This document shows, one piece after another, positions 1 to 7,977 of a stretch of 39,386 nucleotides of DNA. The DNA comes from Balneola sp. Its GTDB lineage: Bacteria; Bacteroidota; Rhodothermia; Balneolales; Balneolaceae. Below the pieces are notes generated by a model. It saw only the letters and a program-made list of their open reading frames with translations. It was not told where the DNA came from and made no database searches. Location: contig PBJO01000005.1 of NCBI GenBank assembly GCA_002720745.1, positions 1 through 39,386 on the forward strand, written 5' to 3'. How positions within the stretch are numbered: position 1 is the first letter of the stretch; every line of letters starts with the position of its first letter. The position numbers and the translations under genes are program-made.

Positions 1-42
1 GGTAATTAAGCTATATATTTTATTATATAATTTTATAGAACC

Positions 43-65
43 AAAAAAAATGTTCTTAGGAGAAC
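43..65 (-). terminator. possible intrinsic terminator of the B12 uptake operon
   Basis: On the minus strand GTTCT and AGAAC form a perfect 5-bp stem with a 4-base loop (plus strand 52-65), followed after one base by eight T. The stem is short and lies about 185 bases beyond the propeller gene's stop codon, so its link to that operon is an inference. Confidence 0.35.
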
Positions 66-116
66 CAATAAGGCGCATATTTTACTAATGAATATTTTTT
101 ATTCTGAACATAAAAG

Positions 117-125
117 TTATCCACA
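117..125 (+). promoter_or_regulatory. single DnaA-box consensus TTATCCACA
   Basis: TTATCCACA matches the DnaA box TTATNCACA exactly and sits beside AT-only repeats. I found no second good box within 1-249, and one box can occur by chance, so this is a sequence match and not a supported origin. Confidence 0.2.
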
Positions 126-179
126 TAATAAATAAGTCATCTTAAATAACAGTATAAAAAATATGATTATATGACTATA

Positions 180-211
180 AATATATAATAAAATAAATAT
201 ATAATAAAATA
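180..211. repeat. two tandem copies of a 16-base AT-only unit
   Basis: The unit AATATATAATAAAATA occurs twice without mismatch (180-195 and 196-211) and is followed by an 8-bp inverted repeat AAATAAAT / ATTTATTT. It lies beyond the end of the B12 uptake operon. No function is evident; easily melted DNA is one possibility. Confidence 0.6.
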
Positions 212-249
212 AATATTAATTAATTTATTTATCTATTATACGAAGCTGA

Positions 250-1749
250 TTACTTAATTAGTGTCATTTTCGTAACACGCTGATAGCCATTAAATATGAG
301 ATGTGCATAATACACACCCGATGGTAAACTTTGGGCGTTAAATGTCTGTGAATGATATCCTCTCTGCTTTAAAGTTTTCTCTAAGCTGGCTACTTTTTGT
401 CCTAATGAGTTAAATATCAGTAACTCAACCAATCCAGCCTCTGGTATAGAATATTTAAGCTGCGTGGTGGGATTAAATGGATTAGGATAATTAGGGTATA
501 ACTCAAATTGATTTAGCGCCAAATAATCTAATTGGTCCATAGCTGTACTCTCTACGTCGTAGATAGCTAAAAAACTACCGGGTATAATTCCCACGCTAAA
601 TTCATCCAAATCCTTTAGAGTTTCGGTATCAATCACCCGAACAGAGCCTGCACTCACATAATCTTTTGCATCGGCTAAATAAAGATGACCACGTGTAGGC
701 TCATAAAAGAACGAATAGTATGAACCCGTTATAATAGTTTCAGTAGTTACATCCACCTGATTTAAATCGACCCGTTTGATCCCCTCGCTTTGAAAGTAAA
801 GCAATTCGTCTGTAGGATCATAACCAAGATGAATGCCGGCTTGTTTTAGCTCCAGCTCCTTACTAACCTGCCATTGCTGACTCTGCGCATCTTTTTCTAT
901 CCGAAAAAGACCTCCTGGCCGCTGAGTGCCTTCTATTAGATTCCACTGCGCATCATAATCTCCTGCATAGCCTGTACAAACCACCCATAAATCTCCATTG
1001 TTGTCTACGACTATTTGGCCTGGACCAGAGGCTGCGACTAAGGTATCTATCACCGTATGTTGTACCGGGTCAATTACCATAATGGTTGAATCTTGCCCAA
1101 AACCATAATTACCTACAAATACTGCCTCCTGATGATAAATCATATATTCGGGGCCATCTCCCACTCCAATTTTGTTGGAAAGAACTTGCTGAGTGGTAGG
1201 ATTTATCAAATGAATCTCGTCCCCGTACAAATCTGTCACGTAGGCCACTTCAGAGCTTAATATCAACAACTGCCTCGGGCTTGCTCCTTCACGCAGTGAA
1301 ACTAGACCTTGCTGGGTAAAGGATTCAGTGTCCATTAATACAATTTGTGCTGAGTTATTAATCACGGCATAGATTTGCCCTCCATTATAATGTAGACTTT
1401 GAAGTACATCGCCTAAACCTATTCCGTTTACATTCAAAAACACACCATCCTCAATTTTTTTGGTATCCGGATTATAGCGACTAATAGTAGCATTTGAGGA
1501 ACCAAAGCCACCTTCATTACCAATGAGTATTTGCTCCAATTTAGCCCCTAATTCGACAACTGATTGTCCACTGAACTGAGCTTTATGCTGTGCATTGAGC
1601 GGTGCAGTCGTAACTGCAACAATTAGTGCAAAACCGCACAATTTGGTAGTCCCAGAAATTCCTACTCTCAGATGCTTGATTGTATGGCTAAATGCTGTTT
1701 TATGTCGTTCTGTTAGACTCATTACAAAATTCGTTAGTATTAGTTTCAT
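250..1749 (-). CDS. secreted YncE-like beta-propeller with T9SS sorting domain, possibly BtuG-like
   Basis: This is a 499-residue exported protein. A hydrophobic signal segment ends near residue 53 (TTAPLNA, then Q). Residues about 65-405 form repeated blades typical of YncE/surface-layer beta-propellers, such as YVTDLYGDEIHLINP and GPGQIVVDNNGDLWVV. From about residue 412 there is a type A type IX secretion sorting domain, with YPNYPNPFNPTT at its start and a lysine-ending tail (MTLIK). The gene lies 38 bases behind a BtuB-like receptor under a cobalamin riboswitch. In Bacteroides the seven-bladed propeller BtuG caps BtuB and captures B12, so a similar role is inferred here, with the protein delivered by T9SS instead of as a lipoprotein. 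The start is the first ATG; a second ATG ten codons in would also keep the signal peptide. Sorting domain and propeller are secure; cobalamin binding is not shown. Confidence 0.8.
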   Translation of the reverse strand: MKLILTNFVMSLTERHKTAFSHTIKHLRVGISGTTKLCGFALIVAVTTAPLNAQHKAQFSGQSVVELGAKLEQILIGNEGGFGSSNATISRYNPDTKKIEDGVFLNVNGIGLGDVLQSLHYNGGQIYAVINNSAQIVLMDTESFTQQGLVSLREGASPRQLLILSSEVAYVTDLYGDEIHLINPTTQQVLSNKIGVGDGPEYMIYHQEAVFVGNYGFGQDSTIMVIDPVQHTVIDTLVAASGPGQIVVDNNGDLWVVCTGYAGDYDAQWNLIEGTQRPGGLFRIEKDAQSQQWQVSKELELKQAGIHLGYDPTDELLYFQSEGIKRVDLNQVDVTTETIITGSYYSFFYEPTRGHLYLADAKDYVSAGSVRVIDTETLKDLDEFSVGIIPGSFLAIYDVESTAMDQLDYLALNQFELYPNYPNPFNPTTQLKYSIPEAGLVELLIFNSLGQKVASLEKTLKQRGYHSQTFNAQSLPSGVYYAHLIFNGYQRVTKMTLIK

Positions 1750-1787
1750 AGCGTTTGAATTATTTATGTTTGTTATAGTTAAATATG

Positions 1788-4034
1788 CTAGTTAACACTC
1801 ATGATTGCCCTGCTCCCACTTCCTTCACGTTTTAGTTGAATACTTAGCATGAAATGCCTACCTGGCATGGGGTAGTTTAGCACTTGCTCATAGGTTTCTG
1901 AAAAAATATTGTTTATCTCTAAGCTCCAACTTAAGTTCCACAGCAGCCGCCTAGGAATATTTCTACTAGCTCCTTTAAAATCCTTCTCGACTTGGTCTGT
2001 TCCTAAAATCCTGTCAGCTGCCCAAGGTATTTCGACACCAAAAGATGCATTCCATGTTGAATACGCAGAAAGAGGATCAAAAGGACTGGAATGATCTGCA
2101 CTGCTATATCGCTCAGCCACATATGAATTAGAAAGCATGGCCTGCAATTCTTTATACTGCACATGTATATAATGTTTAAACTGCCATTTGGGAGTGTAAC
2201 GAAGTTGCATATTTAGTGCGGGATCACCTTTGTAGCGTTCTTTATCCATGTGCGCAATCACCTGATATGCTCCACTTTTAACCACTCCACTAAACTGAGC
2301 ATGATGGAATGCTAGGGCGATATCCAATTCTCCCCCTCTAGCAGTAATTGCTTCTATATTAAGGGGCTTTGAAAGTCCCTGTTCATCCGGCAACCAACGT
2401 ATTCCATTGTTCACAGTATTCCAATAATAACTCAGCTGAACATCGGTTCTTAACTTTCCCCCATCCCAATGTAGCAGAGTCTGAGCCAACTGCAATCCAC
2501 TTTCTATCGAATAAACCTGTTCACTGCGAAGATCTGAATTCCCTAAAACCGGCCAATACAGATCATTGAATGTAGGTATGACTGAATGTTTAGCCGAGAG
2601 GAAGCGGATTCCAAGTGCGGGGCTTAACTTCGAGTTCCACCCCAACTCTCCGGACCAATTCAACCCAAAATCATCATAATAGGCTTGGTTCATATCAACT
2701 CTAAGGATATTTCTCGTTCCATACTCTCCATGGAGAGTATGCCGGTGTGAAAATGACCATCGAGAGCGTGTTACCTCATAATCTGTACTATTTACACCTG
2801 TAATTGACCACTCTACCAAACTTTGTAAATAAGCGGACTTTCCTAATCTGTTTTGGTGTTCGATACGAATAATGCTACTCCAAATATCGCTTTCACTATC
2901 AATCTCTTTATCGGGATCTTTAAAATCTAGTGCTTGCCATAGGCCAAAATGCTGTATTCTCCACTGATTCCTAATGCCCCACCTTAGCCCTTGTATCCAA
3001 CGTAAATAAGCATCGGATTGATTCGCTCTAAGAGAGGGCGATAGCTTGCTCCCCGGTATATTATTGTCTTGGGTAAAAGCCCAAATGGTGCTTTGATATT
3101 CACTTTTAGCGACAAAGGAGCGTAAGGATGAAAAAGTTCTGTTGAAAATTTTATCCCTAGAGCCTTTCAACGTCATCTTGCTTGGTTCTTTTTTAAAATT
3201 GAATAAAACTGAATGAGATTGAGAGTCATTATTCTCACGGCTATACCATTTAGGAATTATGGCCCGCTGCTCTGGGTCAAATACTCGTTTTTTAAAGTCA
3301 AAATTATTTTCGGCCGCCATACGGTACACTCTTAGGTCCCAAGATATATTATCTTTGGAAGATGCTGCATGAACCCTCGTCTGCTTTGCCCCATACTTAC
3401 CCATCGAATACTGAAGAGCTATCCTATCTCCATCAAATGTTTGCTGAAGAATATGCATCGATCCAGCTCCACTCTGACCAAATCGAGCTTGTCCTAAGCC
3501 AGGAGTGAATAATACTGCGTCAAATAAATTACTCGGTATTAAAGACAAATCCACTACGCCAAGCATAGGATGATTTAGCCCGAAACCATTCCAAACCACC
3601 TGATTTCTGGATGCTGGTAAGCCTCTTTGGGAAAGTAAAGCTAAGCTACCTGGACCGTTGGTTTGCACATAGGCTGAACTAAATTCTTGTGCAATACTTC
3701 CCATATGCGACGCAAAACGAAGTTCTAAAAGTTCCTTTGATAAACGTCCATACTGAGTTCCGAGCAGTTGAAAATCTTGGTAAGGATTCTGAGCTATGAT
3801 TTCAATTTCGGCCAAACCTATAATGGGTAAATTAGCCAAAGTGTCATGAGCTTCTATTTGCATTTCATGGGCCATTGCATGAATGTTAAGAGTAAAGGTA
3901 ATCTGTACTATTAGGAATGTCAGACCAGGAAATGTAATCAGTTCGTAATAAAAGTGATTAATAGCCCATCTAGTTGTAAGTTCATTTGCTGCGATTGAAA
4001 CGCTAAGATTAAATAAATGTGAAAATCTAACCAT
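1788..4034 (-). CDS. btuB: BtuB-like TonB-dependent outer membrane receptor
   Basis: This is a 748-residue outer-membrane receptor, probably for cobalamin or a related corrinoid. A plug domain follows the N-terminus (about residues 75-200), with the characteristic stretch RGLPASRNQVVWNGFGLNHP and then a glycine-rich GQARFGQSGAGSMHI. The rest is beta-barrel with many aromatic strands, closing with YPMPGRHFMLSIQL. Substrate assignment rests on the B12 riboswitch just upstream, not on the protein alone. The start chosen is the ATG at 4034; a GTG directly before it is the alternative. The N-terminus is odd: the hydrophobic export segment begins only near residue 35. About 12 residues follow the last barrel strand, so the protein does not end in the usual terminal aromatic residue. 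It probably forms a transcription unit with the propeller downstream. Confidence 0.82.
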   Translation of the reverse strand: MVRFSHLFNLSVSIAANELTTRWAINHFYYELITFPGLTFLIVQITFTLNIHAMAHEMQIEAHDTLANLPIIGLAEIEIIAQNPYQDFQLLGTQYGRLSKELLELRFASHMGSIAQEFSSAYVQTNGPGSLALLSQRGLPASRNQVVWNGFGLNHPMLGVVDLSLIPSNLFDAVLFTPGLGQARFGQSGAGSMHILQQTFDGDRIALQYSMGKYGAKQTRVHAASSKDNISWDLRVYRMAAENNFDFKKRVFDPEQRAIIPKWYSRENNDSQSHSVLFNFKKEPSKMTLKGSRDKIFNRTFSSLRSFVAKSEYQSTIWAFTQDNNIPGSKLSPSLRANQSDAYLRWIQGLRWGIRNQWRIQHFGLWQALDFKDPDKEIDSESDIWSSIIRIEHQNRLGKSAYLQSLVEWSITGVNSTDYEVTRSRWSFSHRHTLHGEYGTRNILRVDMNQAYYDDFGLNWSGELGWNSKLSPALGIRFLSAKHSVIPTFNDLYWPVLGNSDLRSEQVYSIESGLQLAQTLLHWDGGKLRTDVQLSYYWNTVNNGIRWLPDEQGLSKPLNIEAITARGGELDIALAFHHAQFSGVVKSGAYQVIAHMDKERYKGDPALNMQLRYTPKWQFKHYIHVQYKELQAMLSNSYVAERYSSADHSSPFDPLSAYSTWNASFGVEIPWAADRILGTDQVEKDFKGASRNIPRRLLWNLSWSLEINNIFSETYEQVLNYPMPGRHFMLSIQLKREGSGSRAIMSVN

Positions 4035-4162
4035 CACACGGTATTAACAACTAGATTTGTAGGTTCCACTATACGACTAGTTGGCAGTTAGTACTGATTA
4101 ATTAAAGTTGCCCACGGAAATTCTAGCTCCCGAAAATTTCCTGAGAAATAGATGCTAATTGC

Positions 4163-4353
4163 GTTGATGGCAGGTCTCCTGACTTTTCCACCTCGAGGCC
4201 TTCCCGTTAAGTTAATAACAGTGGCAAGATTTGCTCGTAGGATTGGTGTGAACAATTCATATTTACAATGAAGTTATTCGAATGGAATTACAGTTGCGGG
4301 TACAGCTCCGGATTTACACCGGATTCCCTTTTGATCTCAATTAAGAGTACCAT
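4163..4353 (-). promoter_or_regulatory. cobalamin (adenosylcobalamin) riboswitch
   Basis: Read on the minus strand, this leader has the conserved blocks of the cobalamin riboswitch in order: GGGAATCCGGTGTAAATCCG, then GCTGTACCCGCAACTGTAA, GCCACTG, GGGAAGGC, and the B12 box AGTCAGGAGACCTGCC (plus strand 4169-4184). It ends about 130 bases before the BtuB-like start codon. Such elements reduce expression of uptake genes when the cofactor is plentiful. I did not resolve whether control is by termination or translation. Confidence 0.95.
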
Positions 4354-4373
4354 CACTATTTCAAAGAGTACCA
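4343..4373 (-). repeat. 10-base direct repeat at the start of the riboswitch leader
   Basis: TGGTACTCTT (minus strand) occurs at 4343-4352 and again at 4364-4373, exactly 21 bases apart. The upstream copy sits directly behind the predicted -7 box and the downstream copy lies at the 5' end of the riboswitch. Confidence 0.6.
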
Positions 4374-4403
4374 GAAATATAAATGCTCCTTGAATCAATA
4401 CAA
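4374..4403 (-). promoter_or_regulatory. predicted promoter of the B12 uptake operon
   Basis: On the minus strand TTG (plus 4401-4403), a 19-base spacer and TATATTTC (plus 4374-4381) match the Bacteroidota primary-sigma consensus TTG-N19-TAnnTTTG with one mismatch. The start point would fall near 4366, just ahead of the riboswitch, which supports the call. Confidence 0.5.
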
Positions 4404-4538
4404 AATGATTATCACAAATCAATATTAAAGTTTATACTCTAGGATAATTTCAAAAGGTAAATCCTACTTAATCTGTTCCCATGGTATGATTTCATTAACC
4501 TTCTTATTTTATTCAAATGAACAATATTTAATCGTCTT

Positions 4539-5279
4539 ATGAACCACGAAGATACTACTCACACGGATAATAGTCGCATTCATGGTGAATTTTTTTCTGT
4601 TCGAGCATCGGAAACAGCACCCGATGAGTGTATGCATTTGAGCGCCTTGGCTAGATTATTTCAAGAAGTAGCCGGCAATAATGCTAAAGAACTTTCCTTT
4701 GATATTACAGACATGCATGCTCAAAATATGAGCTGGGTCCTAAATAGGCTTCAGATCCAGATAGAACGCCTACCCAAATGGAGAGAGAATATTGAAATTC
4801 GGACATGGCCTGCGCTTGGAGATAGCTTAAAAGCCTTGCGTAATTATGAAGTTTGGGACAATAAGGGAGACCTGATTGTCCAATCCATCAGCTACTGGAT
4901 GGTCATAGATTTGGATAGCAGAAAACCAATACGTATCCCAAAAGATATACTTACCAGAAAATTTTCAGACCGACCACATACCTTAAAACCTACTAAAAAT
5001 CGTCTACGAGCATTTGATCCAAGCGATGCAGAGCAAGAAATTACAATGCAGAGTTATGCATATCACCTTGACATGAATAATCATGTCAACAATACTCATT
5101 ATATTGACTGGATGCTTGAAATACTTCAATCAAATCAGAGACAGAGCCTGCGTTGGTTTGATCTGGTATTTCTCAACGAATTAAGTTCCTATATGCCTGT
5201 AAGAGTACAAAGTAAGGATGATCGAATTCAGCTACTAAATACAGAGCTAAACGCAGTTGCACTAGCTCAATGGTTCTAG
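4539..5279 (+). CDS. acyl-ACP thioesterase, FatA/FatB type
   Basis: This 246-residue cytoplasmic enzyme is expected to hydrolyse acyl-ACP to free fatty acid and ACP. It has the double hot-dog layout of the plant/bacterial acyl-ACP thioesterase family (Pfam Acyl-ACP_TE). An N-terminal half carries MSWVLNRLQIQIERLPKW and the RTWP motif near residue 88. The C-terminal half holds LDMNNHVNNTHYIDWMLE, with the catalytic D-x-N-x-H pattern at D178, N180 and H182. The C-terminal half is shorter than in plant enzymes, as is usual in bacteria. The gene stands alone and points away from the B12 riboswitch, sharing the 4404-4538 spacer with it. A physiological link to the LuxE/LuxC genes elsewhere in the window (free fatty acid as LuxE substrate) is possible but only inferred. 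Confidence 0.9.
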   Translation: MNHEDTTHTDNSRIHGEFFSVRASETAPDECMHLSALARLFQEVAGNNAKELSFDITDMHAQNMSWVLNRLQIQIERLPKWRENIEIRTWPALGDSLKALRNYEVWDNKGDLIVQSISYWMVIDLDSRKPIRIPKDILTRKFSDRPHTLKPTKNRLRAFDPSDAEQEITMQSYAYHLDMNNHVNNTHYIDWMLEILQSNQRQSLRWFDLVFLNELSSYMPVRVQSKDDRIQLLNTELNAVALAQWF

Positions 5280-5345
5280 TAGAATCCTAACTGAGGAATA
5301 AAATCCGGATTCACCATCAAGATTTTTTTTACAAATCGTCGATAA

Positions 5346-6647
5346 TTAGTCATCGAAATTGGGTACGTTAAGTAAACCTTCGGTAGAAGCTACCACATAG
5401 GCTACAGCAGCATCTCCCGTAACATTCACCACAGTTCGGCACATATCCAATATTCGGTCAACCCCTAAAATTAAGGCAATTCCAGCAGTAGGTACTTGAA
5501 TAGTTTCAAGTACAACTACCAGCATAACAATACCGGCACCAGGCACGCCAGCAGCACCTACAGATGCGGCTGCAGCCGTTACAACAATCATTAGCTGCTG
5601 GGCAATTGTTAAATCCATTCCTAAGGCTTGGGCAATGAATACCGCAGCAATCGCTTGATACACACTGGTACCATCCATATTTATTGTTGCCCCAACAGGT
5701 AACACAAAACTTGATACTTCTTCGTCAACTCCTAGGTTTTTTTCTACCCGTTCCATAGTGACAGGTAAAGTGGCTGAACTGGAACTCGTACTAAAACCAA
5801 GTAACATAGCTGGACGTATCGCCTTAAAGAATTGAAAAAGACCCACATCCTTACTGAAAATCTTAAACATGGTGCTATATACTAAAAAGACATGGATTAT
5901 TAAGGCAAATACTAGTGTTAAGCTATACCAGCCCAGCGCTCCAAGTAACTCAAGAGCCTTTCCTAAATCGTCTCCTGCTAAATCAATTATGAGTGAAGCC
6001 ATTAACGCAAATACCCCAAAAGGTGCTGTTTTCATTATAAGTTCAACTATAAGGATGATTACATCATTAAATGCATCAAATACCGCTACTAATGTCTTCG
6101 CTTTTTTGCCACCCATGTGAATAATTCCAACCCCTAACAAAATGGCTACGAATACTACTTGCAGCATCCTTGAGTTATCAGAAGCAGCAGCAAAAAAGTT
6201 ATCCGGGACTACATCTACCACAAAGTCTAAAACCCCTCTGTTTAGCACTTCATCAGCTGAAGCACTTCGGTATTCCAGTGAGCTAGAATAAGTTTGCTGG
6301 AGGCTATCCATAGTTTCCTGAGGCAATGATTTTCCTGGCTGAAAAGTATTCACCGTCACCAAGCCTATAGTTATTGCTAGCAAGGTGGTTATCATATAAA
6401 TGAATACCGTTTTGCCTCCCATTCGGGAAAGCCTTGTCGTATCATTTAAGCTGGCTACACCAGCCACCAAAGATGCAAGCACTAGGGGTACTGCAATGAG
6501 TTTTAATAGTTTGACAAAAATGGTTCCAAAGGGTTTTATAAATTCTGATGTGAAATTGTTCCAACCAAAGACACTAGACAATAAACCCCATGCTAGTCCT
6601 AAGAATAAGCCAATAATAATTTGCCAATGTAATTTTTTATACCACAT
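5346..6647 (-). CDS. DAACS-family sodium/proton:dicarboxylate (glutamate/aspartate) symporter
   Basis: This is a 433-residue inner-membrane transporter of the GltP/GltT/DctA family. About eight transmembrane segments and re-entrant loops are visible. The family's serine-rich motif TSSSSATLP is at 287-295 and GATINMDGT at 319-327, both of which line the substrate and sodium site. Glutamate, aspartate or C4-dicarboxylates are the usual substrates; the sequence does not tell me which. The start is the ATG at 6647. It lies two bases after the stop of the upstream DUF92 gene, which fits co-transcription and translational coupling. A longer reading from 6713 would overlap that gene and adds no family sequence. 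Confidence 0.92.
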   Translation of the reverse strand: MWYKKLHWQIIIGLFLGLAWGLLSSVFGWNNFTSEFIKPFGTIFVKLLKLIAVPLVLASLVAGVASLNDTTRLSRMGGKTVFIYMITTLLAITIGLVTVNTFQPGKSLPQETMDSLQQTYSSSLEYRSASADEVLNRGVLDFVVDVVPDNFFAAASDNSRMLQVVFVAILLGVGIIHMGGKKAKTLVAVFDAFNDVIILIVELIMKTAPFGVFALMASLIIDLAGDDLGKALELLGALGWYSLTLVFALIIHVFLVYSTMFKIFSKDVGLFQFFKAIRPAMLLGFSTSSSSATLPVTMERVEKNLGVDEEVSSFVLPVGATINMDGTSVYQAIAAVFIAQALGMDLTIAQQLMIVVTAAAASVGAAGVPGAGIVMLVVVLETIQVPTAGIALILGVDRILDMCRTVVNVTGDAAVAYVVASTEGLLNVPNFDD

Positions 6648-6649
6648 AC

Positions 6650-7477
6650 TCACTGCTGAGTAATTAAATAAATAACGACGGTTAATAGACTTGCTAATCC
6701 AGCTGATAACCAATTAACTATATTGTTGTCAACATACAAAAAATGAGAAGAAAAAAATCGGTTTGTTGTATTAACTAGAGTTTGACCCTGAAGATTTGCT
6801 CCTAACCAAGAATCAATAAAGGTAGCCACCAATCCTGTACTAGCTACTAATGCACCCATAACCATAGAATTGGTAGAATGTAACAACCCCACGAGTAAGC
6901 CAACGCTTATAGCACCTGCCACTGCGGCTAAAGTTCCAGCTATACTTATAGCACCATCAGTGCCCGGTGGCACTTGTTTAAAACCATTGATAGACCATGT
7001 TTTGCCTTTGACACGGTTGCCTCCAATTTCTGAAGCCCATGTATCTGACGTTGCAAAGGCGATACTAGAATAGGCAGCTATCTTTAGAAGTTCGAGATCT
7101 ACCAATAAACCAAGCAAAGTAAAGAAACCAAACCAAAATCCATTGGCCCAAACCTGAGCTCCTATTCTACGAAATTTAAGTTCCATATGATGGTCATTGC
7201 TACTACTGTTTTTGGATAACAGTGAACTACTAACAAAAAAAAATAATAGAATTGCAGCCCCCTCAATGCCAGCGACACCAAAGGTAATAACTCCAAGTAA
7301 CCATGCAGAACCTGAACCATCAAGACTAAGCCAATTTAAGAAAAATGAGAGTGCAGCAAATATTCCTCCCGCCAGAAAACCCCAAAGGATTCTTTGCTGA
7401 ATTTCAGCGTCTGCAACGCCAACAAAACCCAAAATGAGTAAAAAGAGTAAAAAAATATTAATTATTCTATCAATCAT
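6650..7477 (-). CDS. DUF92 integral membrane protein (VTE6/TMEM19 family)
   Basis: This 275-residue polytopic membrane protein has roughly seven hydrophobic segments. It carries the DUF92 signatures SDTWASEIG (144-152), PPGTDGAIS (170-178) and DSWLGA (222-227). The plant member VTE6 is a phytyl-phosphate kinase that recycles prenyl alcohols, so a polyprenyl- or alkyl-phosphate kinase role is conceivable, but bacterial members are largely uncharacterised. The start is the ATG at 7477; an upstream TTG at 7498 is less likely. The gene leads an apparent two-gene unit with the symporter downstream (2-base gap). I see no reason in the sequence why these two should work together. Confidence 0.85.
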   Translation of the reverse strand: MIDRIINIFLLFLLILGFVGVADAEIQQRILWGFLAGGIFAALSFFLNWLSLDGSGSAWLLGVITFGVAGIEGAAILLFFFVSSSLLSKNSSSNDHHMELKFRRIGAQVWANGFWFGFFTLLGLLVDLELLKIAAYSSIAFATSDTWASEIGGNRVKGKTWSINGFKQVPPGTDGAISIAGTLAAVAGAISVGLLVGLLHSTNSMVMGALVASTGLVATFIDSWLGANLQGQTLVNTTNRFFSSHFLYVDNNIVNWLSAGLASLLTVVIYLITQQ

Positions 7478-7525
7478 AGATTTTTGCCTACTTAACAATT
7501 TGTTAGCACGTTTTTGAAGTTATGC

Positions 7526-7618
7526 TACTAGTCTTTTAAGGGTAATTATGTTTAATCCTAACCCAGTTAACTGTGCAAAGACTTAGCTAATTATAACTAC
7601 TAATAAACAAGACTAGTA
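7526..7618. repeat. 10-bp inverted repeat flanking the DUF92/DUF3098 spacer
   Basis: TACTAGTCTT at 7526-7535 is matched by its exact reverse complement AAGACTAGTA at 7609-7618, with 73 bases between. Both lie in the spacer between two minus-strand genes. The arms could pair in RNA or bind a protein; neither is demonstrated. Confidence 0.5.
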
Positions 7619-7628
7619 TTTATCCCAA

Positions 7629-7874
7629 CTAGTCAATCGATTCCTCTTCGACCTCTTGGCGATCATGCTTCATAATTGCAAATATGACCAACACATAACC
7701 CGCCATGACCACTATAGGTGATACATACAGAGAAATAAAGCCATTAACTTTATTTTCCATATACATAGCGGCAAAACCGCCAACAATGAATAGGACTGCA
7801 ATACCTAATAGTTTGTAGTTGAAAGCAGAAAAGAACATTGATGTGTTAGATTTTTTAAAATTTAGTTTTGCCAT
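7629..7874 (-). CDS. DUF3098 family small membrane protein
   Basis: This is an 81-residue protein with two transmembrane helices (about residues 22-40 and 47-68), a short positively charged N-terminus and a C-terminal acidic tail EVEEESID. The spacing GIAVLFIVGGFAAMYMENK ... ISLYVSPIVVMAGYVLVIFAIM fits DUF3098, a family found mostly in Bacteroidota and often near ftsX and uppP. Those neighbours are absent here. The function is unknown. The start is the ATG at 7874 (MAKLNFKKS); an in-frame TTG 23 codons upstream would only add unstructured sequence. It is transcribed divergently from maf. Confidence 0.75.
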   Translation of the reverse strand: MAKLNFKKSNTSMFFSAFNYKLLGIAVLFIVGGFAAMYMENKVNGFISLYVSPIVVMAGYVLVIFAIMKHDRQEVEEESID

Positions 7875-7977
7875 TACTTTAGGTGACAATAAGTTTGTTA
7901 TCTGGTTGGTACAATTGATTACGTTCAATAAGAACGAATTCAATCAACAAAATTATATCAATACATCAGTTTATTTA

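Larger units (their letters stand above)
1..249. other. AT-rich non-coding left end
   Basis: No gene is visible here. The stretch is very AT-rich. It holds a possible minus-strand terminator (43-65), one exact DnaA-box consensus (117-125), two tandem copies of a 16-base unit (180-211) and an 8-bp inverted repeat (207-214 with 223-230). The gene at 250-1749 reads towards it from the right. Confidence 0.6.

Noticed and set aside
2369-2569. Short plus-strand frame inside the BtuB-like gene
   Set aside because: No initiation context or recognisable product; opposite strand of barrel-coding sequence.
5280-5345. Terminator between the thioesterase and symporter genes
   Set aside because: There is a T-run (about 5323-5330), but the only preceding palindrome, AATCCGGATT, has no loop and is too far away.
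7948-7955. TAATTTTG as a -7 box for the DUF3098 gene
   Set aside because: It matches TAnnTTTG on the minus strand, but no TTG is found at the right distance, and the region is AT-rich enough for chance matches.
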